DNA of 64,000 nucleotides, taken from NCBI GenBank assembly GCA_900318035.1, contig ONJC01000015.1, forward strand, positions 54,312 through 118,311, given 5' to 3'. The notes under the pieces are model-generated. The model saw only the letters and a list, made by a program, of their open reading frames with translations. It had not been told where the DNA came from and searched no databases. Made by a program: the position numbers and the translations under genes. Shown here piece by piece: positions 1-8,818 of this stretch (the stretch's first letter is position 1; the number at the start of each line of letters is the position of its first letter). The stretch comes from an uncultured Methanobrevibacter sp. GTDB taxonomy: Archaea > Methanobacteriota > Methanobacteria > Methanobacteriales > Methanobacteriaceae.

Positions 1-1
1 A

Positions 2-727
2 ATTAAAGCAACTACTGATGATAATGCACAAGTCAGATTCAAAGCGGCTGAAATTTTAGGCAGCATGGGTGATGTAGCTGTTGATAAATTAATTGAAGAA
101 TTTGAAAATGCTGAAGGTAAAAATAAACGTTTCCTGGCTTTTGCACTTAAGGAAACTGAAGATGAAAAAGTCATCCCTTATTTTGTTGAAGCATGTGAAG
201 ATGAAGACTTTGGAGTTAGAAAAGTTGCCGTACGTTCACTTGGAGAACTTCAGGCGGAAAACGAGTTGCCTACAATCGAAAAATGCCTTGAAGATGAAGA
301 TTGGGGCGTAAAATTAGCTGCAATCCAGGCATTGGGAGATATTGCTACTGATGATGCAATCGATTTGATTAAAAATGCAAGAAAGGCTGAAAGTGACAAA
401 GACTTCAAAAAATCTTGTAACAAGGCCATCAAGAAGGCTCAAAAAAGACAAAAAGCCAAAGCTTCAGGTGAATCAGTTGTAAAACTCATTCCAATGAGTA
501 CACTTAAGGAAATGGAAAAGACCAATGTGCAAAAGGCTATTAAAGAATATGAAAGATATGTTGAAACAAAACAGAAAAAAGATGCTCCATATAAAAGATT
601 ATGTGTTCTTTACAGAAAAGCCAACGATAGGGACAATGAAATTAGAGTAATAGAAACTGCAATTGAAGTATTTGATGGCACCAAAAAGGTTGATTACTTC
701 AAAAAGAGATTGGAAAAGCTGAAATAA
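2..727 (+). CDS. HEAT-repeat protein, 5' end outside window
   Basis: The reading frame is open from base 2 with no start in the window, so the N-terminus is missing. The visible part has repeated two-helix units with conserved VR/VK, A and L positions (for example VRKVAVRSLGEL followed about 30 residues later by VKLAAIQALGDI), the mark of HEAT/PBS-lyase repeats. These fold into a superhelical scaffold for protein contacts; enzymatic members bind phycobilins, but most archaeal ones are uncharacterised. The last 80 residues are Lys/Glu-rich and read like one or two TPR-type helix pairs. The stop codon abuts the stop of the convergent nitrilase gene. The specific partner is unknown. Confidence 0.85.
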   Translation: MKATTDDNAQVRFKAAEILGSMGDVAVDKLIEEFENAEGKNKRFLAFALKETEDEKVIPYFVEACEDEDFGVRKVAVRSLGELQAENELPTIEKCLEDEDWGVKLAAIQALGDIATDDAIDLIKNARKAESDKDFKKSCNKAIKKAQKRQKAKASGESVVKLIPMSTLKEMEKTNVQKAIKEYERYVETKQKKDAPYKRLCVLYRKANDRDNEIRVIETAIEVFDGTKKVDYFKKRLEKLK

Positions 728-1552
728 TTATTTTTCAATGACTTCGTAGAGATCTTTCCTTTTGTTTTTCAAAAGAGGAAGTTCTTCCCTTACTTTTTTT
801 ATTTCATCCAAATCAATTTCACAAAATATTATCTCTTCTTTTTGGTCGGCTTCAGCCAGTACCTCTCCCCATGGATTTGTAATGATTGAATGGCCGTAAC
901 TGTGATAGCTGGCATCCTCATTCAATGCAGGGGCGACGCCAACACAATAAACCTGATTGTCAAGTGCTCTTGACCTGAAAAGCAGTTGCCAGTGTGCGGG
1001 ACCTGTTGTCATGTTGAATGCTCCGGGATAAAATAGAATTAAAGCACCATTTTCCACCATAATTCTTGCAAGTTCAGGAAAACGGATATCATAACATATT
1101 CCAATACCTATTTTTCCAAATTCAGTATCTGCCAGGGTAAAGTCATTTCCTGCTGTCAGCACATCGGATTCCTTAAATGTGATTTTATCTTTAACGTCAA
1201 TGTCAAAAAGATGCATCTTTCTGTGTTTGGCTATTATTTCTCCATGTTTATCAAAAAGGTATGATGTGTTGAACAGTTTATCTTCTTTTTTTTCGGGAAT
1301 TGAGCCTGCCAAAATATAGATATTGTTTTCACGTGCCAAATTGGAAATTTTATTTAATGTATAACTGTCATTTTCATCTTCGCTATATTCAATGAATTTA
1401 TCATTGGAATAGGGACAGTTAAACATTTCAGGCAAAACAACAAAATCAACTTTTTTTGACGCGTCAGATATCATTGAACTGGCATTTTTTAAATTTTCCA
1501 GCTTATTATCAATAACATTCATCTGACAAAGAGCAAGTTTAAGTTTAGTCAT
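728..1552 (-). CDS. Carbon-nitrogen hydrolase (nitrilase superfamily, Nit2/omega-amidase-like)
   Basis: A 274-residue protein with the Glu-Lys-Cys triad of the nitrilase superfamily: Glu42 in LPEMFNCPYS, Lys112 in KHRKMHLFD and Cys153 in GIGICYDIRFPEL. The HRKMHLFDIDV and CYDIRFPEL motifs are those of the Nit2/omega-amidase branch, which removes the amide from alpha-ketoglutaramate or similar omega-monoamides. Substrate is inferred from family only. The length is normal for the family. The ATG at 1552 has no strong upstream ribosome site. It stands alone, converging on the HEAT gene with no gap and divided from the next gene by 44 bases. Confidence 0.85.
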   Translation of the reverse strand: MTKLKLALCQMNVIDNKLENLKNASSMISDASKKVDFVVLPEMFNCPYSNDKFIEYSEDENDSYTLNKISNLARENNIYILAGSIPEKKEDKLFNTSYLFDKHGEIIAKHRKMHLFDIDVKDKITFKESDVLTAGNDFTLADTEFGKIGIGICYDIRFPELARIMVENGALILFYPGAFNMTTGPAHWQLLFRSRALDNQVYCVGVAPALNEDASYHSYGHSIITNPWGEVLAEADQKEEIIFCEIDLDEIKKVREELPLLKNKRKDLYEVIEK

Positions 1553-1596
1553 AATAACACTTTAAAAAATAGAAAAAAGTATGAATTGAATCATAC

Positions 1597-2376
1597 TTAA
1601 GCAATATCTGCTGAATTTATCACACTATTGATACTGTCTGATGTGATTGAGTTAAGTGAGTCTCCGGTTACTTTGAAAACATACAATTTACCCTCAGTAA
1701 ACATTGAAACGTATCTTGTGTAATTTCCATCAGAATTTTCCAAAATTATATTTGAACAATTTCTACCGTCTAATGTAACTGTTTCAACAAGTTCAACTGC
1801 ATCGCCAGTGCTTATTGCGTTGCTGATCCTTTGTTGGTTTATATCTTTCAGAGATGTAGCACTACTGCTAATGTTATAGTGCTCAATGATTGTATTATTG
1901 CCATTTTTGAAAAATATCGCAGTTTCATGTTCGGTATCGTTGAGATTTGCCTTTTCCCAGTTTTTAGGATATTTAAATGAGAAATCTCCTGCGTTATATT
2001 GAGCTAAATCACTAGATTGGATTGGTGTACCGGTTTTGTTTGAGCTTGTGAGGACAATTCCACAAATAACAATTAAAGTAATAAGCAATATGATTCCAAT
2101 AATAAGTTTCTTTTCTTTGATAATATCTATTACACTTGGTTCATTGGAAGGTTTTTTCACTTTTTGTTTCTTTTCTACTTTGGGTACTTCTACTTTGGGT
2201 ACTTCTACTTTGGGTACTTCTACTTTAGGTCTTTGTTCAAAAATCGGCTCGCTATCAAAGATACTTCGTTCTCTTTTTTTAGCACCAACCTTTGGTTTTG
2301 GGAATTTATATCCACAATTTCCACAAACAGGAGCACCATCATAACTAGGATTTCCACATTCGGGACATTTTTTCAC
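1597..2376 (-). CDS. Zinc-ribbon single-pass membrane protein with PsbP-like outer domain
   Basis: The 259-residue product starts with a double-CxxC zinc ribbon (CPECGN and CGNCGYKFP within the first 25 residues), continues with a PKVEV repeat linker, a single membrane helix (about residues 92-112) and an outer domain whose sequence GDFSFKYPKNWEK resembles PsbP/DUF1795-type domains. Such zinc-ribbon plus one-helix proteins are common in Methanobacteriales; function is unknown. The start is a GTG at 2376, fixed by a GGAGGT ribosome site 6-11 bases upstream. The zinc ribbon would be cytoplasmic and the C-terminal domain outside, consistent with a sensor or envelope role, but that is inference. 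Confidence 0.8.
   Translation of the reverse strand: MKKCPECGNPSYDGAPVCGNCGYKFPKPKVGAKKRERSIFDSEPIFEQRPKVEVPKVEVPKVEVPKVEKKQKVKKPSNEPSVIDIIKEKKLIIGIILLITLIVICGIVLTSSNKTGTPIQSSDLAQYNAGDFSFKYPKNWEKANLNDTEHETAIFFKNGNNTIIEHYNISSSATSLKDINQQRISNAISTGDAVELVETVTLDGRNCSNIILENSDGNYTRYVSMFTEGKLYVFKVTGDSLNSITSDSINSVINSADIA
2175..2234 (-). repeat. Four tandem 15-bp repeats coding for PKVEV linker
   Basis: Unit CTACTTTGGGTACTT on the plus strand occurs exactly three times in a row, with a fourth unit carrying two base changes. On the coding (minus) strand it encodes PKVEV-type pentapeptides between the zinc ribbon and the membrane helix. Being in-frame and nearly identical, it is a candidate length-variable linker. 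Confidence 0.9.
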
Positions 2377-2471
2377 AGCCTAACCTCCATTGAAATTTAC
2401 ATTTTTTTAAAGAATGTATATTTATAATAATGTTTTTATTATTATAAAAATATATTTATATCCGTGATAGC

Positions 2472-2951
2472 ATGTCAAATGATGAAATTGTTAATGTTAA
2501 TGATATAAATTATGCAATCTATAAAATTGGTGATTGGAAAAATGACTATGAAATAAATCAGATTGGGTTATCAAATGAAATTCCGGTCACAAAAAACACT
2601 GTATTTCATGTTAAAATGTCTATGGATGAAATTAGAAAATCTGAATTTGCATTTTCTGACAAAACAGTCAATGGATTTGTTGCAATCGCAACTCAATTAA
2701 ATCCTAAAATCCTGGAAATGGATGTTGATGACATCATTTCTCTTGAAAAAGAAGAGTATGACAATATAATAAATGAATTGGACGGTTTGGAATTGTTAGC
2801 TGAAGATGACAGTATTCCACTTGATAGTGAGGAGTATCTAATTTACAAGTTACAGAAGGAATGTCATGTCACAACAGCCACACCTGCCAATGAGTACACA
2901 TTAAAGTTCCATGCAAATGAACTTAAAAAAATTGAAGATGCATTGAACTAA
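2472..2951 (+). CDS. Hypothetical protein, acidic, 159 residues
   Basis: I do not recognise this protein. It is soluble, acidic, lacks membrane helices and cysteine clusters apart from one Cys, and shows no catalytic motif. A GTGAT ribosome site lies just before the ATG. It is preceded by an AT-rich stretch with TATA-like sequence around 2445-2458 and diverges from the zinc-ribbon gene. Its stop overlaps the stop of nucS by three bases on the opposite strand. The codon pattern and the start signal support it as a real gene. Confidence 0.7.
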   Translation: MSNDEIVNVNDINYAIYKIGDWKNDYEINQIGLSNEIPVTKNTVFHVKMSMDEIRKSEFAFSDKTVNGFVAIATQLNPKILEMDVDDIISLEKEEYDNIINELDGLELLAEDDSIPLDSEEYLIYKLQKECHVTTATPANEYTLKFHANELKKIEDALN

Positions 2952-3730
2952 AATGCATCCAGCGTTACTTTTTTGTCTCTTTTTAACTCACGGGGAGGTT
3001 CTATTGAAACAAACTCAATGCCTTCCTCTTCAATCATTTCCTGCGCATCCTCCATTATGGAAGGTGCAACAAGCAATCCTCTGATTTTTTTCTTTTGTGC
3101 TTTGCAGTCTTTCAGGTAATCGTTTTCGGTATTTTCAAAGTCCTGAATATATCGTTTCAATTGTTTTACTGCATTAACGCCGGCTTTACGGGCTTTAAGT
3201 TCAAGTATCATTAAGTTATTTTCACTGTCCTTACCTAAAATGTCAATGAATCCATGTTCCACACTGTATTCTCTTGCAGTAGGCGTAAATCCTTCTTCAA
3301 TCATGTGTGGCTTGTCCATTATCATGTCGCCCATGTCCTTTTCATATCCTGCCTGTTCAAGCTCTTCAAAGTCTTCGATATTGGCGAAATTAATGAATTG
3401 GATTTTCTTAACTTCAACGGTCAACAGCTCTTTAGGTGTTCTCCTGTGGCTTTCCAAAAAGAGATTGTCATTTTTAATGTATGTTCTTGTTCTTGATTTT
3501 GGAGGCTGCCAGTTGACGGGTTCCACCTTTTTTTCCTGATGGATTAGAAATGCTCCATCGGGTTTTATCATAATTATTCTTTCTCCCCAGTTCAATTCGC
3601 TTAGTGCACGGCCTTCATAGTTGACTTTACAACATGCAAAAATCAGTATTGTGGCCTTTTTTCTCAAAGCCTCCTGAACTAAATCGTATGCTTCATCACA
3701 ACTAGGTTTTTCTAAAATTTTATATTTCAT
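2948..3730 (-). CDS. nucS: NucS/EndoMS mismatch-specific endonuclease
   Basis: About 260 residues, the normal NucS length. An N-terminal beta-barrel-like domain (WGERIIMIKPDGAFLIH) is followed by the PD-(D/E)xK nuclease core: Asp in HGFIDILG (about 163), Glu and Lys in LELKARKAG (about 177-179) and QLKRY (about 190-194). The extreme C-terminus KKVTLDAF resembles the short PCNA-binding tail of archaeal NucS. The family cuts both strands at mismatches and branched DNA and replaces MutS/MutL in many archaea and actinobacteria. An in-frame GTG lies three bases before the chosen ATG. It converges on the preceding hypothetical gene. Confidence 0.9.
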   Translation of the reverse strand: MKYKILEKPSCDEAYDLVQEALRKKATILIFACCKVNYEGRALSELNWGERIIMIKPDGAFLIHQEKKVEPVNWQPPKSRTRTYIKNDNLFLESHRRTPKELLTVEVKKIQFINFANIEDFEELEQAGYEKDMGDMIMDKPHMIEEGFTPTAREYSVEHGFIDILGKDSENNLMILELKARKAGVNAVKQLKRYIQDFENTENDYLKDCKAQKKKIRGLLVAPSIMEDAQEMIEEEGIEFVSIEPPRELKRDKKVTLDAF

Positions 3731-3813
3731 CACAATAACATTGTTTAGTTTAATTTAAATATTTTGTTTTCAATATATTAATTAATCAAATTGATTCAGG
3801 GAGGGATATTTAA

Positions 3814-4648
3814 ATGTTTGATGAAGAATTTTTTGAAAACGAAAAAAAGCAATTTATAATGGATTCATTCAAATTTCAAAATGGTGAAGTACTGAATGAT
3901 GTTACAGTAGAATACATGACTTACGGAACTCCAAAATATGATGAAAACGGTTTAATCACTAATACAATTCTTTATTGCGGAGGTTCTCTGGGAAGTTTTG
4001 CAGGAATCAGCAAAATTTTACCTCTGACATTTGAAAATTGTCCTTTTGATGCTGAAAAATATTTCTTTGTAAGCCTGACAGCTTTAGGTTCATCAGGGTC
4101 ATGTTCTCCATCATTGACCGGTTTAAAAAATAAATTTCCAGAATATACTATGGTTGACGTTGTCAATTTCCAAAAACAGTTTTTGGATGAGAAATTTGGC
4201 ATTAATCATGTATTGGGATTGGTGGGCAATTCAATGGGAGGTTTTGTAGGTCAGAACATTAAGAATTGCCTGTCTTGCAGAATTCAACTTCGGTCTTTCA
4301 AAGGAGGCAATGAGAGCCAAAACTAATGAGGAACTAAGTTGTGAGTTCGAGGAATTCGGAAATGAAATGATTGAAACTGATATCTATGATTTAAAATACT
4401 GCAACAGGGCAAGCATGAATTTCAATGTTGAGGATGATTTGGACAAGATTAAATCCAAGGTTTTAATCATTGCATGCAAACAGGATCCTCATTTCCCGCC
4501 TGAACTGGATGCGATTCCAATGTCTGAAATGATTGAAAACTCCGAACTGCTGATAATGGATTCTGAATTGGGTCATTTATGTTTTAATGAACTTGAAAAT
4601 ATCTCTTATGAGCTAAAAGATTTCTTAAGTGGTTTTGATGATAGTTAA
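3814..4648 (+). pseudogene. MetX-like alpha/beta-hydrolase, broken by deletion and frameshift
   Basis: The first 148 codons match the two downstream paralogs (shared VEY...GTPKYDE, SLTALGSSGSCSPSLTG, nucleophile elbow GNSMGG). Just after the elbow, near 4255, the frame changes. A second frame, open from about 4262 and with an ATG at 4310, resumes the family sequence (NEELSCEF, TDIYDLK, the acid in KQDPHFP, the histidine in ELGHLCF). By comparison with the paralogs, roughly 65-70 codons are missing between the two parts. This copy alone retains Ser, Asp and His of the hydrolase/acetyltransferase triad, so it looks like a formerly active enzyme. A GGAGGG ribosome site precedes the ATG. Confidence 0.8.
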
Positions 4649-4913
4649 CATAACAGATTACGGCAAAACCGACAATAACAATTTTGTTGAATATTCCGTC
4701 AGCGACTTGACTTCGGATCAGATGGAATTTTTAAACGATAATTTGGGTGAGGAAACTGAAATAGATGGCAATCTTTTCAAATTAAAAATGTATTTTGATG
4801 ACAGATTATATCCTTTTCAAAGTGATGTTGCCAAATTCAGGTTAGATGACTTCATAGCGCGTGAAGAAATCGAGATGAATGTGTTTTTGTCTAGTTTTTT
4901 AGAGGATATGTGA
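4638..4913 (+). CDS. Hypothetical small acidic protein
   Basis: A 91-residue acidic protein with no motif that I recognise. The ATG at 4638 (protein begins MIVNITDYG) is preferred over an in-frame GTG nine bases earlier, since neither has a clear ribosome site and the ATG overlaps the end of the broken hydrolase by 11 bases, consistent with coupling. It would be translated only if the upstream message still is made. No membrane helix or cysteine. Confidence 0.55.
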   Translation: MIVNITDYGKTDNNNFVEYSVSDLTSDQMEFLNDNLGEETEIDGNLFKLKMYFDDRLYPFQSDVAKFRLDDFIAREEIEMNVFLSSFLEDM

Positions 4914-4997
4914 AGGTGTATAATTTTTACATGCCTTAATTTTTACTAAAATTTATATAGTTAATTTAGACTAACTATTATATGCTAGGTGATTATT

Positions 4998-5984
4998 ATG
5001 AAGTTTAATGCTGAACATGGCATTCATGTTATGGAATCGTTTGAATTTGAATCTGGACAAATTTTGAAAAATGTCAATGTTGAATATATTATTTCAGGTT
5101 TTCCTAAATATGATGAAGACGGCAATATTATCAATGCAATCATCTATTTCCCTACTTTAAAGGGAGGTCACTCTATTTTAGCTAAGTTTCATGATATTAT
5201 CTATAATAATCAGAAAGATGAATATTTTTTTATTAAAATTACTTCACTTGGAACTCCGGATTCATGTTCTCCATCTTCAACAGGATTAAAATATGATTTC
5301 CCCGCATATTCATTTAGGGATAGGGTTAATTTTAAAAAACAATTTTTGAATGAAAAATTTGGTAATATTAAGAAGATATTGGGCCTAATTGGTGAGGGCA
5401 CCGGTGGATTTGATATTTATACATGGGCTAGTGAATATCCGGATGACATGGAATTCATTATCATTTTAAATTCAACTCACAGTAATTACGGGCATCGTTA
5501 TGTTATGCTTAAGGCTGTAGAGTCAATGATTGATTCTTGTGATGATTTTTATAATGCCAATGAATATAGCGTTTCGGTGTCAAAACTTATTGTAGCAATT
5601 GCGAGAATAATGTTTATGTCAATTTATTCAGAAAAGGTTTTCGATGAGTTGTCCAATGATGAAATAGATGTGCTGTTGGATGATTATGTTGATGAAATAT
5701 TATTCATGGACATATATGATTTCAAATCAAAAAATGACTGTCTTTTAATGTATGATGCTTATGATAAGTTACCTGATATTAAGGCAAAAGCATTAATCAT
5801 AGGAATTGAGGATTATTTATCCTTCAACACTAAAAAAGACATTTTACCTTTAAAGGATATTATAAAAGATTCAAGAATAATTACAGTTGAAGGCGAAGAA
5901 AGCTTTTATGAGGAATCTGATTATTCAGAGGTGGGTTCAGAAATAGTTTCATTTTTAAAAGAGTTTAAACCAGATGAAGCATAG
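4998..5984 (+). CDS. MetX-like alpha/beta-hydrolase paralog, catalytic residues missing
   Basis: A 328-residue alpha/beta-hydrolase of the homoserine O-acetyltransferase-like (COG2021) group, aligned along its full length with the next gene. The family motifs are GFPKYDEDG, SLGTPDSCSPSSTG and TWASEYPDDMEF after the elbow. The nucleophile elbow reads GEGTGG, with no Ser or Cys in the nucleophile position, and the C-terminal His (GH in the upstream copy) is replaced in EGEESFYEE. Only the acid (EDY) is left. The start is the ATG at 4998, four bases after a GGTGAT site; an in-frame GTG at 4989 overlaps that site. Likely a non-enzymatic derivative or an enzyme with altered chemistry. Confidence 0.75.
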   Translation: MKFNAEHGIHVMESFEFESGQILKNVNVEYIISGFPKYDEDGNIINAIIYFPTLKGGHSILAKFHDIIYNNQKDEYFFIKITSLGTPDSCSPSSTGLKYDFPAYSFRDRVNFKKQFLNEKFGNIKKILGLIGEGTGGFDIYTWASEYPDDMEFIIILNSTHSNYGHRYVMLKAVESMIDSCDDFYNANEYSVSVSKLIVAIARIMFMSIYSEKVFDELSNDEIDVLLDDYVDEILFMDIYDFKSKNDCLLMYDAYDKLPDIKAKALIIGIEDYLSFNTKKDILPLKDIIKDSRIITVEGEESFYEESDYSEVGSEIVSFLKEFKPDEA

Positions 5985-6109
5985 TTTATTTATTATTGTC
6001 TGATGCAATTTTCTCATGATTTTTCATATAAGGGGTTATTCATGAGTTAAATTTTGTTAATCTTTGTTTTTTTGATTATAAAAGGATATCTGATAATGGG
6101 GGCATTTTT

Positions 6110-7108
6110 TTGGAGTTTGATGAGTCATTTTTAGGGTATGGCAGATATACTTTTGAAAGATTCGAATTTGAAAACGGTGAACATTTAGATGACGTGGATG
6201 TGGAATATTTCATTTCAGGCACACCAAAATATGATGATGAAGGCAATATAATTAATGCGATTGTTTTTTTCCACTCATATATGGGAACCTGTTATTCGAT
6301 TAATGAACTGTATAATATGACTGCTCAATGCGGTCCTTTTAATAAAGAGGAATATCTTCTCATATCCATAACTGCTTTAGGTGTTCCGGAATCATGCTCT
6401 CCATCAAAAACAGGTTTGAACCATCATTTTCCAAAATATTCCGCTTTGGATTGTGTAAATTTTCAAAGACAATTCCTGAAAGAGTTTTTGGGTATTGAAC
6501 ATGTTTTTGGAGTTACGGGTAGAGGATTGGGAGGATATGAAGTTTATACATGGGCCTGCGAATATCCTGATGAGATGGATTTTATTATCGTTTCTGACAG
6601 TTGCTATAAGACTGGAGGTTATAGGTATGCAATTTCAAAAGTTGTGGGAAGCATCATTGACTCTTCCGATGCGTTCTATTCTGACACTTATGATTCTTCT
6701 TTATCCCAATCAATGGTTTCCATTAATAAATTGGTTTACTCAAATTTCTTTTCCAGAAAGGTTTTTTATGAAATGACTAATGATGAAATCGATGTTTTAA
6801 TGGATGATTTTGTGGAAGAAGGTTTATTCATAGACATTTATGATTTGAAATTCAGAAACGATTTTGTTTTAGAATATGATGTTGAAGATAAGCTAAAAAA
6901 TATAAATGTCCCGACATTGATTTTAGCCAATGATAATGATATCTATTATTATCATGAGTTTGATACTCTTCCTTTAAATGATTTGATTGAAAACTCTGAG
7001 ATTGTTTTATATAAAACCCCTGAAAATCCTGAGGCGTATTGGGACGTTGAGTTTTTCGGTGAAACCTTTGATAATTTTTTAAAAAAAGTGAAAAAAAATA
7101 AAAGCTAG
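6110..7108 (+). CDS. MetX-like alpha/beta-hydrolase paralog, catalytic residues missing
   Basis: A 332-residue paralog of the preceding gene. It starts at TTG 6110, which gives an N-terminus (MEFDESFLG) matching the MFDEEFF of the first copy and follows a G-rich site at 6098-6102. Family motifs: SGTPKYDDEG, ALGVPESCSPSKTG, TWACEYPDEMDF. The elbow is GRGLGG, so the nucleophile Ser is missing as in the second copy, and no C-terminal GH motif remains (KTPENPEAYWD). The acid in NDNDIYY is present. The 3' end runs into a palindromic terminator shared with nadA. Confidence 0.75.
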   Translation: MEFDESFLGYGRYTFERFEFENGEHLDDVDVEYFISGTPKYDDEGNIINAIVFFHSYMGTCYSINELYNMTAQCGPFNKEEYLLISITALGVPESCSPSKTGLNHHFPKYSALDCVNFQRQFLKEFLGIEHVFGVTGRGLGGYEVYTWACEYPDEMDFIIVSDSCYKTGGYRYAISKVVGSIIDSSDAFYSDTYDSSLSQSMVSINKLVYSNFFSRKVFYEMTNDEIDVLMDDFVEEGLFIDIYDLKFRNDFVLEYDVEDKLKNINVPTLILANDNDIYYYHEFDTLPLNDLIENSEIVLYKTPENPEAYWDVEFFGETFDNFLKKVKKNKS

Positions 7109-7125
7109 TTAAACTAGCTATTTTG
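7090..7125. terminator. Bidirectional hairpin terminator
   Basis: AGCTAGTT at 7103-7110 and AACTAGCT at 7112-7119 form a perfect dyad between two convergent genes, flanked by an A-rich run on the left and ATTTT on the right. The stop codons of both neighbouring genes lie inside the stem. It fits termination in both directions; in archaea the oligo-T part is the effective signal. Confidence 0.6.
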
Positions 7126-8035
7126 ATGCATTAAGCATATGTTCAACTGCTTTTCTGGATTTATCTGCAACTTCTTTAGGTAAAATCACTTCAGGAGCCT
7201 CATTAACAAGTGCATCCCTTATTTTTTCCAATGTATGAAGTTTCATTGTTTCACAAATAGCTCCTTCAAGCAGAGGATATAATTTTTTTCCAGGAACTTC
7301 GGAGTTGATTCTTGTAATCATGTCTATTTCGGTTCCTATTACAAATTCTTCCTTGTCGCTTTGGGCGATGTATCTTAACATTCCTCCGGTGGACATTACT
7401 TTATCGCAGGCATTCTGAACTTTCATGTCACATTCAGGGTGGCAGATGATTTCTGCATTAGGATACTGCTCCCTTTTAAGTTCTACATCTTCAATGTGGA
7501 ATAATCTGTGAACATAGCAGTGGCCGTCTTTAGGGACATGGATGATTTCTTTGTCTAATTTGTCTGCCACATGGTTTCCCAGGTTTTTATCAGGTCCGAA
7601 CAGAATTTTGTCATGAGGTAAACTTTCGGTAACTTTCACGGCATTGGCTGATGTACATAATGTGTCTGCATGCTGTTTGGCTTCGGCAATACTGTTGACA
7701 TAAAGAATTACGCCTGCATCAGGGTGTTCTTTTTTAGCTTCCAGGAGAACATCTTCGGGTAGCATATGTGCCATCGGACATTCGGCCTCCAGTGTTGGTA
7801 TTACAATTTTTTTATCCGGATTTAGGATATATGCAGTTTCTGCCATGAAATCAACACCACAGAATACAACCAAATCCTTATCATCAATTTCTGATGCTTT
7901 AATACACAATTCTAAAGAATCTCCAAGAAAATCAGCTATTTCCTGCACTTCTTTTGGCTGATAGTTATGCGCCAGTATTATTGCATTTTTTTCTTCTTTT
8001 ATCTTTAAAATTTCTTCTTGTATTGTGCTACTCAT
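7118..8035 (-). CDS. nadA: Quinolinate synthase A
   Basis: A 305-residue NadA, the [4Fe-4S] enzyme that condenses iminoaspartate with dihydroxyacetone phosphate to quinolinate for NAD synthesis. Seen: ILAHNYQ near the N-terminus, cysteines in VFCGVDFMAET, HPECDMKV and GAICETMK that match the cluster ligands, and TSANAVKV in the substrate site. The length is normal for the archaeal form. The gene overlaps mscS by four bases and is third in the rnz-mscS-nadA operon. The next enzyme, nadC, is transcribed divergently from the same promoter region upstream of rnz, and nadX lies 30 kb away. Confidence 0.95.
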   Translation of the reverse strand: MSSTIQEEILKIKEEKNAIILAHNYQPKEVQEIADFLGDSLELCIKASEIDDKDLVVFCGVDFMAETAYILNPDKKIVIPTLEAECPMAHMLPEDVLLEAKKEHPDAGVILYVNSIAEAKQHADTLCTSANAVKVTESLPHDKILFGPDKNLGNHVADKLDKEIIHVPKDGHCYVHRLFHIEDVELKREQYPNAEIICHPECDMKVQNACDKVMSTGGMLRYIAQSDKEEFVIGTEIDMITRINSEVPGKKLYPLLEGAICETMKLHTLEKIRDALVNEAPEVILPKEVADKSRKAVEHMLNASK

Positions 8036-8814
8036 TTTTTTTCACCAACCGTACGTATATATTTTCTAATATCGTTAACAATTATTAATTTATATTTGTC
8101 TCTAGCATTTATTATTAATTGCCATCTGTTTTCACTGTCAACATCTTTTACCCAAAATGATACTTTAACTTCAACTTCCCAAAAGTCGGTTTTATTTGCA
8201 AAAACCAATGGTCTGTGAGTGTTGTCTATTGCATCATAGGTTACAATTTTCTTAGTAATGTATTCTTCAAAGTCCACCACGTCAACGTATAAAGGCAACC
8301 CTATACAAACATCAACCCGGCGCAGTTCGTCAGGTTTAAATTCATAATATGGATTATTTGTTATTGTGGAGTTTGGAATATGATCCCTTACTCCTAAATT
8401 ATCGACGATAACTGTTGATCTGAATGCAATACTCTCGACAGTTCCTTTTTTACCATCAATTTCAATGGTATCTCCAACTTTAATGCTTTTTCCAAGTATT
8501 AATATGATTCCTGAAAATAGATTGGAAATTATGTCTTTGGCTGCAAAACTCACAGCGATACCTACAATACCTAAACTCAACAATGTTCCTGCAAGGTTTA
8601 CTCCAAAGAACTGCAAAATATACATTAATGCAACAAAATATATGCTGTAAGTTATAATGTCTTTTATTAGAATTGTGGCAGTCATATCTCGGTCATAGGT
8701 TTCCCTTTTTTTCATTAAACGGGAAAAAATTTTTGTTATGACTGTAGTTGAAATAATAATAATTATTATGCCGATTAGAATATGTAAGTCTTTAATTATT
8801 ACTGTAAAGTCCAT
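8032..8814 (-). CDS. MscS-type small-conductance mechanosensitive channel
   Basis: About 260 residues with three N-terminal membrane helices, then the pore-lining TM3 and MscS beta domain: SLGIVGIAVSFAAKDIISNLFSGI and the conserved VGDTIEIDGKKGTVESI, followed by DHIPNSTITNNPY. Opens under membrane tension to release osmolytes. I chose ATG 8814, five bases after the rnz stop; an in-frame TTG at 8832 would overlap rnz by 14 bases. The tail overlaps nadA. The operon link with RNase Z and NadA is probably just co-expression. Confidence 0.9.
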   Translation of the reverse strand: MDFTVIIKDLHILIGIIIIIISTTVITKIFSRLMKKRETYDRDMTATILIKDIITYSIYFVALMYILQFFGVNLAGTLLSLGIVGIAVSFAAKDIISNLFSGIILILGKSIKVGDTIEIDGKKGTVESIAFRSTVIVDNLGVRDHIPNSTITNNPYYEFKPDELRRVDVCIGLPLYVDVVDFEEYITKKIVTYDAIDNTHRPLVFANKTDFWEVEVKVSFWVKDVDSENRWQLIINARDKYKLIIVNDIRKYIRTVGEKK

Positions 8815-8818
8815 GGTA

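Noticed and set aside
2036..2344. Plus-strand frame with STLGT repeats antisense to the zinc-ribbon gene
   Set aside because: It is the mirror of the PKVEV repeats; the minus-strand gene has a zinc ribbon, membrane helix and ribosome site.
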